Shown piece after piece: positions 47,694 to 56,049 of a stretch of 64,000 nucleotides of DNA (position 1 is the first letter of the stretch; each line of letters begins with the position of its first letter). Below the pieces are notes generated by a model, which saw only the letters and a list, made by a program, of their open reading frames with translations, ran no database searches and had not been told where the DNA came from. This DNA is from a virus, in the IMG/VR virus record IMGVR_UViG_3300025435_001056, positions 1-64,000 of that record; one strand, 5' to 3'. The position numbers and the translations under genes were made by a program.

Positions 47694-49709
47694 ATGGCCA
47701 CAACTATTAGTGTATTAACTCCTTTACAACTGGATGCTGCAGCCGGCCTGTTGCAAAATCAAGGTATTGGAATCAATGCCAATTTGACCGTAGCCGTTGC
47801 ATCATATGCCAATACTAGCCTAATCTCGCCGTTTTTAAACACAATCGCTGTAGGTAGTACAGGCAATATATTATCAGCCAACACTCTGGTCAGTCTTGAA
47901 ACCTTGGCTGCCAACGCCTGTCCGGCTCTAAGCGATAGTTTACCAACTGCCTATAGCAATCTTGGCACGCAAATGATTAAAGTGATCGATGCTCAGGCTG
48001 TTCGCGACATCTGCGGCAATAATACTAGCAAGTTGGCACAGGCTGTTAATCAAGCCGATGCCTATACTAGCCAGACCAGTATTTTTATTTCTAGCGCAGT
48101 AAACAGTCAGACCTATCTTGGTAATACATTTACCACTATGAACAACATGATCACTGGTGGCATCACTGAAATTAATTTGAATACTACAGCGTTTGGTTCT
48201 GATCTTGCTAATCTTGGTCGATTGATAAATTTAAACAATCTCAACAATCTTGGTAGCCCCTTGGCCCTAGTACGACAACTGTATTCGATCAGCAGTACCA
48301 TCCCGGTTGTATCATTTGCATTCATTGCAGGTGGAGTGCCGCAACAAGTGGTGTTAACTTTGACCAATCCAACAGCCACCGTAGCTGATTCAGCACAAGC
48401 CCTCATGTATCGTGCCATGACAAAAATTGTTGGCACTGATCTACAACAAATTCTGTCGGTGTTTGGAGTGACCACAACTGGAATTGCAAACATGGCTGAC
48501 CTGTTAAATCCGGTGCGCCTGTTTCCTAACAGTTTTCAAACCTTGACTGTGCCAGCAGCACAAAAAAAACAACCTGTGGCTATCTATATCAATAGTAGTG
48601 GATCAGTTAATACGGCCTTGACAACCTTGTTGCCGCCCTATGTCATGAGTTCTACAATATCCACAGTAAACAATCAAATTGCTTACGACCGACTCAGTCA
48701 GATTATACCAGCAGACCAGGCCCTAGCTAACAAGGCCTTAGCTACCAGTTTGCAACAGGTCACCAACATTACTAATATGTCTTTGCCAACTTTAGCTAAC
48801 ACAGTATCAAATTTGCAAACTACTAGCAATCTTGATCAAGTGACTGCATTAGCTCAGGCGGTGCCTTCTGCAATAGCCAATACTATTTCCAACATAGCTG
48901 GTACTAATGGCAACACAATTGCAGTTTGTGATGTATTGGGCATTGCCGCCGGATATCAAGTGACCGATTATTTTAACAACACCGTGTCAACTTTGGCCAA
49001 TATTAATGTAGCCTACTTAACCACTATATATCAGACTATGAATAGTGTAGTTGGCAATGTGTACGGAGATCCTATAATGGGACCGGTGACAATTCCCAAT
49101 GGAAAACCAGCCGCTGGCGTTTACTATGCCGATTTACAAACCAGCAATACAGGAAATACAGGAAATACATCAAATGTAACATTATTTACAGCTGCTGACA
49201 TAGCATTTAGCGGATATAACGATCCTGACAGTGAAAACCCACCACCCACAGGTCCTGGATTATTTCCGGTGGCCACTGCTGAAATTGGAAACATAATAGT
49301 GGCCAATGCTGATCAAGTAGCTAATCTTAATAGTTATTTTAATTCTATGGCCAATCAGGTAGCAACCGAACAATTTTTACAATCCAAAGCTCAGATTGAT
49401 TTTGCAAATCTCATTGCCAACAACAGTCCCACTGTTTACAGTTTGATTTATAGTTTACCTACATATGGTCAACAACAGGAACAAGGTGGTCAAGCTCAGT
49501 TTTGGCAAGGTGTGGCCAACTTGTCGACCTTTACCGGTCAGTCCGTTGTAGCTGCCATGCGAGAAGGTATTAATAAAACAGTTTTATCCAACGCTGGAAT
49601 ACAAACAAATTCTACCATACCGGCAAATCCAAACCCACCACCCCCGCAGGCCAACCTGATACCTGCTACCTATACCAATCAACAAGCGGCCAACGCTATC
49701 ATCACCTAA
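47694..49709 (+). CDS. Large baseplate-like structural protein
   Basis: This 671-residue protein is rich in Asn, Thr, Ala and Leu and has few charges. It is mainly helical with low-complexity parts (NLNNLNNLGSP, NTGNTGNTSNVT) and a Pro-rich C-terminus (ANPNPPPPQANLIPATY). It directly follows the PAAR cap. Similar proteins in aquatic T4-like phages are annotated as structural or baseplate hub components, which I adopt as a guess. No lysozyme domain is seen. Confidence 0.6.
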   Translation: MATTISVLTPLQLDAAAGLLQNQGIGINANLTVAVASYANTSLISPFLNTIAVGSTGNILSANTLVSLETLAANACPALSDSLPTAYSNLGTQMIKVIDAQAVRDICGNNTSKLAQAVNQADAYTSQTSIFISSAVNSQTYLGNTFTTMNNMITGGITEINLNTTAFGSDLANLGRLINLNNLNNLGSPLALVRQLYSISSTIPVVSFAFIAGGVPQQVVLTLTNPTATVADSAQALMYRAMTKIVGTDLQQILSVFGVTTTGIANMADLLNPVRLFPNSFQTLTVPAAQKKQPVAIYINSSGSVNTALTTLLPPYVMSSTISTVNNQIAYDRLSQIIPADQALANKALATSLQQVTNITNMSLPTLANTVSNLQTTSNLDQVTALAQAVPSAIANTISNIAGTNGNTIAVCDVLGIAAGYQVTDYFNNTVSTLANINVAYLTTIYQTMNSVVGNVYGDPIMGPVTIPNGKPAAGVYYADLQTSNTGNTGNTSNVTLFTAADIAFSGYNDPDSENPPPTGPGLFPVATAEIGNIIVANADQVANLNSYFNSMANQVATEQFLQSKAQIDFANLIANNSPTVYSLIYSLPTYGQQQEQGGQAQFWQGVANLSTFTGQSVVAAMREGINKTVLSNAGIQTNSTIPANPNPPPPQANLIPATYTNQQAANAIIT

Positions 49710-49735
49710 TCTGTTGTAAAAACACCACATCCAGT

Positions 49736-49764
49736 TTGACTCAAAAAGCCCGATAGCTTATACT
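49736..49764 (+). promoter_or_regulatory. Sigma70-type promoter (TTGACT-N17-TATACT)
   Basis: -35 at 49736, -10 at 49759, with about 24 bases of leader and SD AGGA before the endolysin-like gene. Confidence 0.75.
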
Positions 49765-49793
49765 AATAACTTAGTAAACTATCAGGAACTGCC

Positions 49794-50333
49794 GTGATTT
49801 CAACTCGCGTAACAAACATAATTGGGTTGATACTTCTGTTGCTCTTGTTGGTACGCCAGGAAGTACGCATGGATCAAATAGAACAAAAGTTAGATCAGAT
49901 AGATTCGGTGATACAAACCACCGAAAGACTTCGTTACACACGATCTGAGTTAGATTGCCTGACCCGCAACATCTACTATGAAGCCGGAGTCGAAGCGGAA
50001 AAAGGCAAATATGCTGTGGCCCAGGTCACAGTCAACCGACTCAAAACCGGCTATTGGGGTCGCACAATCTGTGACGTGGTCTATGCACCCAAACAGTTTT
50101 CATGGACCATGGCCAAGATCTTGACCAAACCCAACACAGAATTGTGGTCTCAGAGCGAACAGATAGCACGCCAGGTCCTGGAAGGGCACCGTATTCCACG
50201 TCTGGCTCGTAGCTTATATTACCATGCGACTTACATACCCAACCCGAAATGGGCAGATCCTGCCGCAGAAGCTGGGCAAATAGGAAATCATGTGTTTTAC
50301 GACCGTGCTAAAGGGTCAAATTTGGCAATTTAA
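49794..50333 (+). CDS. Membrane-anchored SleB-type cell wall hydrolase (endolysin candidate)
   Basis: The 179-residue protein starts at GTG with SD AGGA. Residues 9-21 form one Leu-rich membrane segment (IGLILLLLLLV) near the N-terminus, then a short coiled coil (MDQIEQKLDQIDSVI). Residues 50-179 are a SleB/Hydrolase_2 domain with the catalytic Glu in YYEAGVE and AVAQVTVNRL, QFSWT, and a YYHA segment. A signal-anchor endolysin would be exported by Sec and released to cut peptidoglycan. Early-type promoter is notable for a lysis gene. Confidence 0.85.
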   Translation: MISTRVTNIIGLILLLLLLVRQEVRMDQIEQKLDQIDSVIQTTERLRYTRSELDCLTRNIYYEAGVEAEKGKYAVAQVTVNRLKTGYWGRTICDVVYAPKQFSWTMAKILTKPNTELWSQSEQIARQVLEGHRIPRLARSLYYHATYIPNPKWADPAAEAGQIGNHVFYDRAKGSNLAI

Positions 50334-50339
50334 GTTTGG

Positions 50340-50368
50340 TTGACCAAAAATACCCAATTTGTTATAAT
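50340..50368 (+). promoter_or_regulatory. Sigma70-type promoter (TTGACC-N17-TATAAT)
   Basis: Perfect -10 at 50363, spacer AAAAATACCCAATTTGT, close to that at 18991. It drives the operon starting at 50399. Confidence 0.85.
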
Positions 50369-50398
50369 ATTATTATAGTAAATTAAAGGAGCAGGCAA

Positions 50399-50710
50399 AT
50401 GGCATACGAATACTTGGACAAATACAGCGTCGAAGAATTACAAGGTTATTTCTCAGATTTCCACAAGGACTTTTACGGTAGCCGTCCTCGTTGGGGAACT
50501 CCTGACGAGTGGCGCAATCGCGCTTGGTTGGTTGTCAACATCGATGCCATCCATACTGCCATGGATCGGATGAAAGAGACCTACTCGGGTCGCGAACAGC
50601 TTCGTATTCAAGGGTGGGTCGTCGACGAAGCCGAGTTCAACGACATCATTGACCCAGAAGAGTATGCCAACTGGTCTGCTGATCAAGATGCTGTCTACTA
50701 TGGAGCATGA
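50399..50710 (+). CDS. Small early protein of a known but uncharacterised family
   Basis: The 103-residue protein starts MAYEYLDKYSVEELQGYFSD with SD AAAGGAG. WRNRAWLVVNIDAIHTAMDRMK is the conserved block. Similar short proteins exist in many phages with unknown function. It is the first gene of an early operon of very short genes, several of them with overlapping stops and starts. Confidence 0.65.
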   Translation: MAYEYLDKYSVEELQGYFSDFHKDFYGSRPRWGTPDEWRNRAWLVVNIDAIHTAMDRMKETYSGREQLRIQGWVVDEAEFNDIIDPEEYANWSADQDAVYYGA

Positions 50711-50714
50711 TGTG

Positions 50715-50876
50715 ATGACTACAGATGCTCACAAGTGTACGGTATGTTCATGTGACTATACCGACGACGAAGGTGGCATACAAGGTTACTTTGGTATCCT
50801 GCCTGTAAGTTTTTGTCCAACCTGTTTCGGTTGCATGTGCGACATGGCCAGTCAGTTCATTACCGAGGAAGAATAA
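50715..50876 (+). CDS. Small zinc-ribbon-like protein
   Basis: The 53-residue protein starts MTTDAHKCTVCSCDYTDDEGG. It has two Cys pairs (CTVC and CPTC) that could bind zinc, around GGIQGYFGILPVSF. An upstream in-frame extension exists but overlaps the previous gene. I recall the pattern DDEGGI-G-FG--PV-FCP in small phage proteins; function unknown. Confidence 0.65.
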   Translation: MTTDAHKCTVCSCDYTDDEGGIQGYFGILPVSFCPTCFGCMCDMASQFITEEE

Positions 50877-51055
50877 TGGATTATAAAAAACTGTACAACA
50901 TCAAAATGACTATGAGTCCCAAAGACATTATGACTTTTGTATCAGGCTTACATGATGTACAGATGGACATGATCGAAACTGTGGTCATGCGCAAAGAGCG
51001 TGAAGGCTTTCCAGAAGCTTCGGCAGTGATTCAGCACATCATGGAGCTAAAATGA
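50876..51055 (+). CDS. Small helical protein
   Basis: A 59-residue protein, start ATG within the preceding stop (TAATG). Predicted helical (SPKDIMTFVSGLHDVQMDMIE split by a turn) with an amphipathic C-terminus. No known family, but the tight coupling to neighbours argues that it is a real gene. Confidence 0.55.
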   Translation: MDYKKLYNIKMTMSPKDIMTFVSGLHDVQMDMIETVVMRKEREGFPEASAVIQHIMELK

Positions 51056-51213
51056 TTAAAAAATCTTTCCGGCATTGGTGCCAAGAAAAATGGTTTGATC
51101 ACAAAGACGAGCTAGAGTCGTATCATCAACCATTGGACCACACTGCACAACAATATTTTGAACGATACAAATATTGGTTAAAACGCGAATATCGTCATCA
51201 ACAAAATGATTAA
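51052..51213 (+). CDS. Small basic/aromatic protein
   Basis: A 53-residue frame starting MIKKSFRHWCQEKWFDHKDE, overlapping the previous stop by four bases (ATGA) and the next start by eight. It is rich in Trp, Tyr, His and Lys (ERYKYWLKREYRHQQND). Length and translational coupling support it; function is unknown. Confidence 0.5.
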   Translation: MIKKSFRHWCQEKWFDHKDELESYHQPLDHTAQQYFERYKYWLKREYRHQQND

Positions 51214-51469
51214 ACAGTCGGTCTTGCTTGTTGTAATTTTATTAGTTGGCTGTGCAACTCACACAGCCTATCAACCTGTTGACATGACAACCTTTGTAGC
51301 AAGTTGTCCAGATGCTAAACGTCAAATTGATTTTTTAACTATAAAAATTGACGAGTATAATCAGTATCATCAAACTAATCCTCCTACATTGGAAGATCGT
51401 AGATACTACAGTAAGTTAAAAAATAACCTTTGGTCGCTTAGATCAACATGCTCCGCAAAATACCTTTAA
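51206..51469 (+). CDS. Small lipoprotein (possible outer spanin)
   Basis: The 87-residue protein has a lipoprotein signal sequence (MIKQSVLLVVILLVGC, with lipobox LVGC) and a mature part of about 72 residues with two Cys (SCPDAK, STCSAK). The location downstream of the SleB-type hydrolase makes an outer-spanin role conceivable. However, no inner-spanin partner with a coiled coil is obvious next to it. It overlaps neighbours at both ends. Confidence 0.6.
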   Translation: MIKQSVLLVVILLVGCATHTAYQPVDMTTFVASCPDAKRQIDFLTIKIDEYNQYHQTNPPTLEDRRYYSKLKNNLWSLRSTCSAKYL

Positions 51470-52011
51470 TACTTTTGTTTGCGTCAACCGCAACACATGG
51501 TGAATGTTATGTGCGGTCGGCTGTGACCAATCAAACAGCCATGTCCATAGAGGCCGTTGCTGATGTAGATCCATTTGTAATTCCTATCAGCCCAACGCAA
51601 AATAAGTGTATAGTAAACTTTAGAGCACAAGTTAATGGCAAATGGATCACAGCCGAAGGTGAGCGGATTGGTCCAAGAAGCATGCCCGAAAAAGAGCTGT
51701 GCGATGGTGCCATTGATAGTGGACGCATACAAATACTAAGCCGCGCCAATGGTGGGCGCATGACTGTAGAACAAAACATGGTCTGTAATGACCAACCCGA
51801 AATAAAGGTCCGGTCAGTAAGACGTGGTGAAATGGTTCGTGAAAGCGAAGTTCGTCCACATCCAAACTTTCCTCGACCTTTTACATATCGAACCAGCCAA
51901 TGTCGTTGGTTTATTGAGCCCGAAGTGCATCCTGGTCGTGATTTACTACAACGCCAGGGTATTATTTGTCAAGTAAATGGTAACGAATGGCAGGTAGTTG
52001 ACAAATGGTAA
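51448..52011 (+). CDS. Secreted protein of unknown function
   Basis: The 187-residue protein has a signal peptide (MLRKIPLILLFASTATHG) and a mature domain with paired cysteines (ECY, KCIVNF, ELCDGA, MVCNDQ, QCRWF, IICQV) suited for disulphides in the periplasm. Several beta-strands with Arg-Gly turns are visible (VRSVRRGEMVRESE). It may act in the envelope during infection. I cannot assign a family. Confidence 0.6.
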   Translation: MLRKIPLILLFASTATHGECYVRSAVTNQTAMSIEAVADVDPFVIPISPTQNKCIVNFRAQVNGKWITAEGERIGPRSMPEKELCDGAIDSGRIQILSRANGGRMTVEQNMVCNDQPEIKVRSVRRGEMVRESEVRPHPNFPRPFTYRTSQCRWFIEPEVHPGRDLLQRQGIICQVNGNEWQVVDKW

Positions 52012-52026
52012 GGATTGTAGTATAAT
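51998..52026 (+). promoter_or_regulatory. Perfect sigma70 consensus promoter (TTGACA-N17-TATAAT)
   Basis: Both hexamers match consensus and the spacer is 17 bases. It partly overlaps the end of the secreted-protein gene and drives the lipoprotein at 52061. Confidence 0.92.
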
Positions 52027-52060
52027 GTTATTATTGAAACTAAACCCTAAGGGGAACAAG

Positions 52061-52792
52061 ATGAAAAAAGTATTGATTGCAACAGTTGTAACTGGTATGT
52101 TGACCGCATGTGGCACCAGTGGGACCAATTATAGTGCTATGTATTCTGGACAAGATAGTTTGAAAACAGCACAAATGAACTCGGCTATCGAGCAGGCACC
52201 TGGCTGGATGAGCAAGTTGCCCAAGGCACCCGGGTACATCTTTGAAAACGGTACGGCCACTTCAAGCGATTTTGGATTTGCTGACATGAAAGCCAAGGCC
52301 ATGGCCTATGCCAAGATTTGTACAGCCGCAGGCGGCAAGATCCGTCAACAGACCAAGATTTTTAAATCTGATTCGGGTGATGTCAGTGTAGATCACAGCG
52401 AACTGGCAATCCGTAGCATGTGCGCCGATGTAGACATTACAGGTGTAGAAACTGTAGAAATGAAACATGTGAGTGAAGGCAATCGCATTCGTACCTATGT
52501 GCTGGTAACACTACCCCTTGGTGACAAAAATGTGTTAAAGGCCACCAAAGACGCACAGGCTCGTGCACCAGAAGCATTTAAAGAGCTAGACGAAGTTACC
52601 TCTGGTAAAAAGGCCACTGAAGTTACACCAGTGACTCCACAAAAAAGTGATACCGTCAGTGTAGCACAACCAGATGGCACTACCAGTACGCTCAACTTGA
52701 TGCCGGTGGAAAATGCTGAATACCGAGCTCGTCGTGAAGAAGCACTGAAAAAGCCCGGAGCCGTAATCGGACAAGTTTCAGTAGCTAACTGA
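52061..52792 (+). CDS. LPP20-like lipoprotein
   Basis: The 243-residue protein starts MKKVLIATVVTGMLTAC. The lipobox is LTAC with the lipidated Cys at 17, and SD AAGGGG is upstream. The mature part has PGWMSKLPKAPGYIFENGTA and an Ala-rich helix (MKAKAMAYAKICTAAGG) like the bacterial LPP20 lipoprotein family (PxW...P, G-A-A...A---A). It is expected in the outer membrane or periplasmic face. Likely host-derived and placed behind a perfect consensus promoter, so made at once after infection. A superinfection or envelope role is possible. Confidence 0.72.
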   Translation: MKKVLIATVVTGMLTACGTSGTNYSAMYSGQDSLKTAQMNSAIEQAPGWMSKLPKAPGYIFENGTATSSDFGFADMKAKAMAYAKICTAAGGKIRQQTKIFKSDSGDVSVDHSELAIRSMCADVDITGVETVEMKHVSEGNRIRTYVLVTLPLGDKNVLKATKDAQARAPEAFKELDEVTSGKKATEVTPVTPQKSDTVSVAQPDGTTSTLNLMPVENAEYRARREEALKKPGAVIGQVSVAN

Positions 52793-52804
52793 TCGAGTAA
52801 ATAA

Positions 52805-54181
52805 ATGAACACCATAGACTTCAACGGTGATCAATTTAATGAGATCAAAGTGGCCGCAGACTGGATACGTGACTTAGAGAGTAGCGACAGTCGGTTACAC
52901 AAAGAATCAGTGATTGAGAAGGCCCTGATGGCAAGTAAGTTAGGGTCAGCTAATGCTCAATGTTTCTTGTTTAACTGTTATCAAGCCTACAACCCCTATT
53001 ATGTGTTCGGTGTCAAGAAAGTGCCCGAGACCGCAGGCTTAGAAAATCGACCCAATCCTTGGCCCAAGTTCTGGGCCATGCTAGAAGGCTTACGTACTCG
53101 TAGCCTTACCGGACACAATGCCAAGACCGCCATTGAGTTTATGAGCGAACAGTTTGATAGCGTAGAGTGGAACGGTCTAGCTCGCAGAGTCATCATCAAA
53201 GACCTACGCTGTGGTATCAGTGAAAAAACACTCAACAAAGTTCTTGGTAATACCGAATGGAAGATTCCGGTATTTACTTGCCAGCTGGCACAGGATTCTG
53301 GAGACCATCCTAGCAAGATGAAGGGTACTAAACGTCTAGAAGGCAAGTTGGATGGTGTACGGGTCATTGCGGTGGTATCTAAAAATACGGTAAATTTATA
53401 CAGCCGTAACGGCAAGCCATTTGAAAACTTTCCACAGATCGAACAGGCCTTAGATAGCATCGGTCAAGATCTAAGACGGCAATTGAATGTCAAAGGTATC
53501 CTTGTGTTGGATGGCGAAGTAGTGGGCAAGAGCTTTCAAGACTTAATGAAACAAGCACAACGCAAGACGGATGTCAGCACTGATGAAATGGTGTATCATA
53601 TTTTTGATTGGATGCCATTTGAAAACTTTAGTGAAGGTTTTTGGAACGCCCAACAGCGTAAACGCACACAAGCGTTAGAGTCAGTTCGCGAAACCGTTGA
53701 ACAATACGATTGCTTGACAGTGACCTCTGGTATCCTGGTAGACTTAGACCTAGCCGAAGGCCAGGATCAGTTGCGACGCTATGCCGATGATGCTATAGCC
53801 CAGGGGTTAGAAGGCATAATGATCAAAGAATGGGAAGCACCATATGAATGTCGTCGTAGTGCATTCTGGATGAAGTGGAAACCCACCATTACTGTGGATC
53901 TCAATATTGTGGGTTTTGAAGAAGGCACTGGTCGCAATACGGGCCGCCTGGGTGCTATAATATGTGAAGGAGTTGACAATGAAAGAACTATTAGTGTCAA
54001 TGTTGGCAGTGGCCTTAGTGACAGCAATCGTGATAGTTATTGGCTTGCCCGCAATCAGCTGGTTGGTCAAGTGGTCGAAGTCGAAGCTGATGCGGTAACT
54101 CAAAACCAAGACGGTACTTACAGTTTACGTTTCCCCCGTTTTATTCGTTTTCGTGGATTTGAACCTGGAGAAAAATTATGA
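52805..54181 (+). CDS. 30: ATP-dependent DNA ligase gp30-like
   Basis: The 458-residue ligase has N-terminal DNA-binding-like helices (1-170). Motif I is EGKLDGVR with adenylated Lys181; motif III-like segments (MVYHIFDWMPF), motif IV GLEGIMIKEW and motif V FWMKWKP follow. An OB domain follows to the C-terminus (GFEEGTGRNTGRLGA). It seals nicks in replication and repair. An AGTAAATA box lies directly before its ATG but is too close to serve as its promoter. It ends overlapping a tiny membrane protein (ATGA). Confidence 0.95.
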   Translation: MNTIDFNGDQFNEIKVAADWIRDLESSDSRLHKESVIEKALMASKLGSANAQCFLFNCYQAYNPYYVFGVKKVPETAGLENRPNPWPKFWAMLEGLRTRSLTGHNAKTAIEFMSEQFDSVEWNGLARRVIIKDLRCGISEKTLNKVLGNTEWKIPVFTCQLAQDSGDHPSKMKGTKRLEGKLDGVRVIAVVSKNTVNLYSRNGKPFENFPQIEQALDSIGQDLRRQLNVKGILVLDGEVVGKSFQDLMKQAQRKTDVSTDEMVYHIFDWMPFENFSEGFWNAQQRKRTQALESVRETVEQYDCLTVTSGILVDLDLAEGQDQLRRYADDAIAQGLEGIMIKEWEAPYECRRSAFWMKWKPTITVDLNIVGFEEGTGRNTGRLGAIICEGVDNERTISVNVGSGLSDSNRDSYWLARNQLVGQVVEVEADAVTQNQDGTYSLRFPRFIRFRGFEPGEKL

Positions 54182-54294
54182 CAGCATGGATGATGGAACA
54201 CTGGTTTGTTGAAGCAGTATTGTGTATTGTAGCAGGATTTATCTTGGCTCGGATACTTTGCGTAGTGGCAGAACTCATGGATCGCAATGACTGA
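54178..54294 (+). CDS. Very small membrane protein
   Basis: A 38-residue frame, MTAWMMEHWFVEAVLCIVAG and onwards, with one transmembrane helix (VEAVLCIVAGFILARIL). The start overlaps the ligase stop (ATGA) and its end overlaps the next start by eight bases. Its size and hydrophobicity suggest a membrane modulator or holin-like peptide, but evidence is limited to coupling and composition. Confidence 0.5.
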   Translation: MTAWMMEHWFVEAVLCIVAGFILARILCVVAELMDRND

Positions 54295-54487
54295 TGTAAA
54301 GTTTAAAGTCGGCGGAGAGGAAACACCCAACACCACTACATTTTTTTGTGGCGGGGTCGAAATGTTGCGGTTTAGTGACAAGGGCTTCTGGGTCCGCGGA
54401 AAGAAGATCCGCCAGAGTGACAAAGAAGCACAAGTAGTGTATAATAGCTTCAAAGAGTGGTTAACTTGGCAACACATTAGCAGATAA
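54287..54487 (+). CDS. Small protein of unknown function
   Basis: A 66-residue frame, MTDVKFKVGGEETPNTTTFF, with an apparent small beta region (KFKVGGEET, VEMLRFSDKGFWVRGKKI) and a helical end (YNSFKEWLTWQ). Position and overlapping start argue for a real gene. The pattern V-GGEE--NTTTFFCGG resembles small phage proteins I have seen, with no function. Confidence 0.55.
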   Translation: MTDVKFKVGGEETPNTTTFFCGGVEMLRFSDKGFWVRGKKIRQSDKEAQVVYNSFKEWLTWQHISR

Positions 54488-54495
54488 AGGACGAC

Positions 54496-55689
54496 ATGGC
54501 AACACCAGAACAAAAACAACAGTTAATTGACACACTCAAGTTTACACCCAGAACCTATCGTATCTCCATGTGGGGCTACGGTGGTGAAAAGGTTATGGGT
54601 ACGGTGGATCCCAAGGTTTGGGACTACTGTATGGAACACCAGGTTGATCTTAGTGATCTGGCCTGGGACTCAGATGCCGCTGAGAACATAGGGCTTGATC
54701 CAGATCAGTTACCGTTCTACCCCGGCTCGTGGTACGAGTGCGACAGCATGGGACATGTTCACGGTGTAAATCGCGACGCTGGTACCTTACAGATTGAAGA
54801 TGAAAACGGTGAAACTGTTCTTGAGAAAGAACTGGGCGAATTTGATGGTTGCGACGATAGCGCACAGCTCAACACCGACGATGAAGTTTGGATTGGAAGT
54901 CGTAAAAAAGGTGAAGTTGTATTTGTTGGAAGTTCAAACGAAAAGGGAACTTTCTTTGAAGCTGACTTAGAACTGACAGCACCATTTGATATTGAAAAGT
55001 TAGAGCTACACATTTCGGACTTTGACGGTGAGGAAATTGTGCATGGCATCAGTTACGATGGTGAAGACATCGACAACTGGGGCGGTTCAACAGATGGTAA
55101 GAGTTCAGACTTTGTCATGGTGCGTATGATCGACGACGAAGGCAACTTTGAGCGATATGAACCCGGGGAGAAGGACTGGGGTCACCCCGAATACGGAACC
55201 AGCCCCGATAGTTGGGAAAAAACTGTGGAGTTTAAGTTTGCCAAACACAAACCGGTACACCCGGGCTATTACAATGCTGTCTACAGTAACTTTGGCACTA
55301 CCTATGGTAGCTTATATTGGGATGGCAAAAACTTTGGTGAGTGGGAGTTTGGCAAGTTCAAACCCATTGCTGGCGTAGATCGTTGGTCCGGTTATAACTG
55401 GGACACCAGCTCATGGTCTAATCGTCCGCCCGAGCCACCGAACCTTACATGTGATAACAAAGAGTGCAGTTGGGTAGGTATGAGTGAAGAACGCAATACT
55501 GACGACGATTACACGGATCATTGTCCTGAATGTGACGGTACTGAGTTTAGCTGGATTGATTATGATCCCAACACCAAAGAAGGCCGCGCCAACCGTAACA
55601 AATATTGCTATACCGGTGATGTAGCGGACTTGGAAAAGGCATTGAAAGAACTCAAAGCAGAATTTGAAGCACTGTGTGAAGAAGACTGA
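54496..55689 (+). CDS. Conserved protein with C-terminal zinc ribbon
   Basis: The 397-residue protein starts MATPEQKQQLIDTLKFTPRT. Its N-terminal half holds acidic beta-like repeats (ELHISDFDGEEIVHGISYDG split by turns) and CDSMGHVHGV. A zinc ribbon is at about 326-352 (CDNKECSW ... CPECDG). The C-terminus is helical and charged. I recall similar proteins in T4-like phages with unassigned roles. The acidic character is not that of a DNA-binding protein. Confidence 0.6.
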   Translation: MATPEQKQQLIDTLKFTPRTYRISMWGYGGEKVMGTVDPKVWDYCMEHQVDLSDLAWDSDAAENIGLDPDQLPFYPGSWYECDSMGHVHGVNRDAGTLQIEDENGETVLEKELGEFDGCDDSAQLNTDDEVWIGSRKKGEVVFVGSSNEKGTFFEADLELTAPFDIEKLELHISDFDGEEIVHGISYDGEDIDNWGGSTDGKSSDFVMVRMIDDEGNFERYEPGEKDWGHPEYGTSPDSWEKTVEFKFAKHKPVHPGYYNAVYSNFGTTYGSLYWDGKNFGEWEFGKFKPIAGVDRWSGYNWDTSSWSNRPPEPPNLTCDNKECSWVGMSEERNTDDDYTDHCPECDGTEFSWIDYDPNTKEGRANRNKYCYTGDVADLEKALKELKAEFEALCEED

Positions 55690-55849
55690 TTGGTATTTGG
55701 CCAGCATTAAACCTGTCCGGGTGGGTTGGTATGAAGTACGATTACGCACTTGGCCTTGGCCTGTTATGATCAAGTGGACTCGTCGGGGTTGGAAGCACAG
55801 TATCATACACGTCAAACAATGGCGAGGACTGAAAGAGAAAATTAAATGA
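55664..55849 (+). CDS. Small Trp-rich protein
   Basis: A 61-residue frame overlapping the end of the previous gene by 26 bases. WYLASIKPVRVGWYEVRL and TWPWPVMIKWTRRGWKHS are typical of a small conserved family I have seen in bacteria and phages. ATG 55664 or GTG 55676 could be the start. The family has no assigned function; the strong Trp/Arg/Lys content suggests nucleic acid or membrane contact. Confidence 0.55.
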   Translation: MKHCVKKTDWYLASIKPVRVGWYEVRLRTWPWPVMIKWTRRGWKHSIIHVKQWRGLKEKIK

Positions 55850-56049
55850 GCATTATATTATTCATGGCCGCAATGTTTTGCGGTTTTATAGCCGGTCGAG
55901 TCAGTGCAAAGAATGAGCCACTGCTGCCTACGGACAACGAATTACAACTCACAGAAAAACTTACTGTGGCTCAAAATTTAAACAACAGTCTTTTGGTAGA
56001 TTTACAAGAGGCAAAACAAACTATTTGGAAATTAAAAAATGCAAGTTAG
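55846..56049 (+). CDS. Small membrane-anchored coiled-coil protein
   Basis: A 67-residue protein with an N-terminal membrane helix (MSIILFMAAMFCGFIAG) and a coiled-coil segment (LQLTEKLTVAQNLNNSLLVD). This is the topology of an inner-membrane spanin-like protein, but short. It overlaps both neighbours, indicating translational coupling. Role unknown. Confidence 0.55.
   Translation: MSIILFMAAMFCGFIAGRVSAKNEPLLPTDNELQLTEKLTVAQNLNNSLLVDLQEAKQTIWKLKNAS

Noticed and set aside
52796-52803. AGTAAATA late box at the DNA ligase start
   Set aside because: It lies one base before the ATG, so transcription would begin inside the gene. It cannot serve as the ligase promoter under the T4 spacing rule.
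53807-54109. Minus-strand open frames inside the ligase gene
   Set aside because: They are antisense to conserved ligase motifs and lack start signals.
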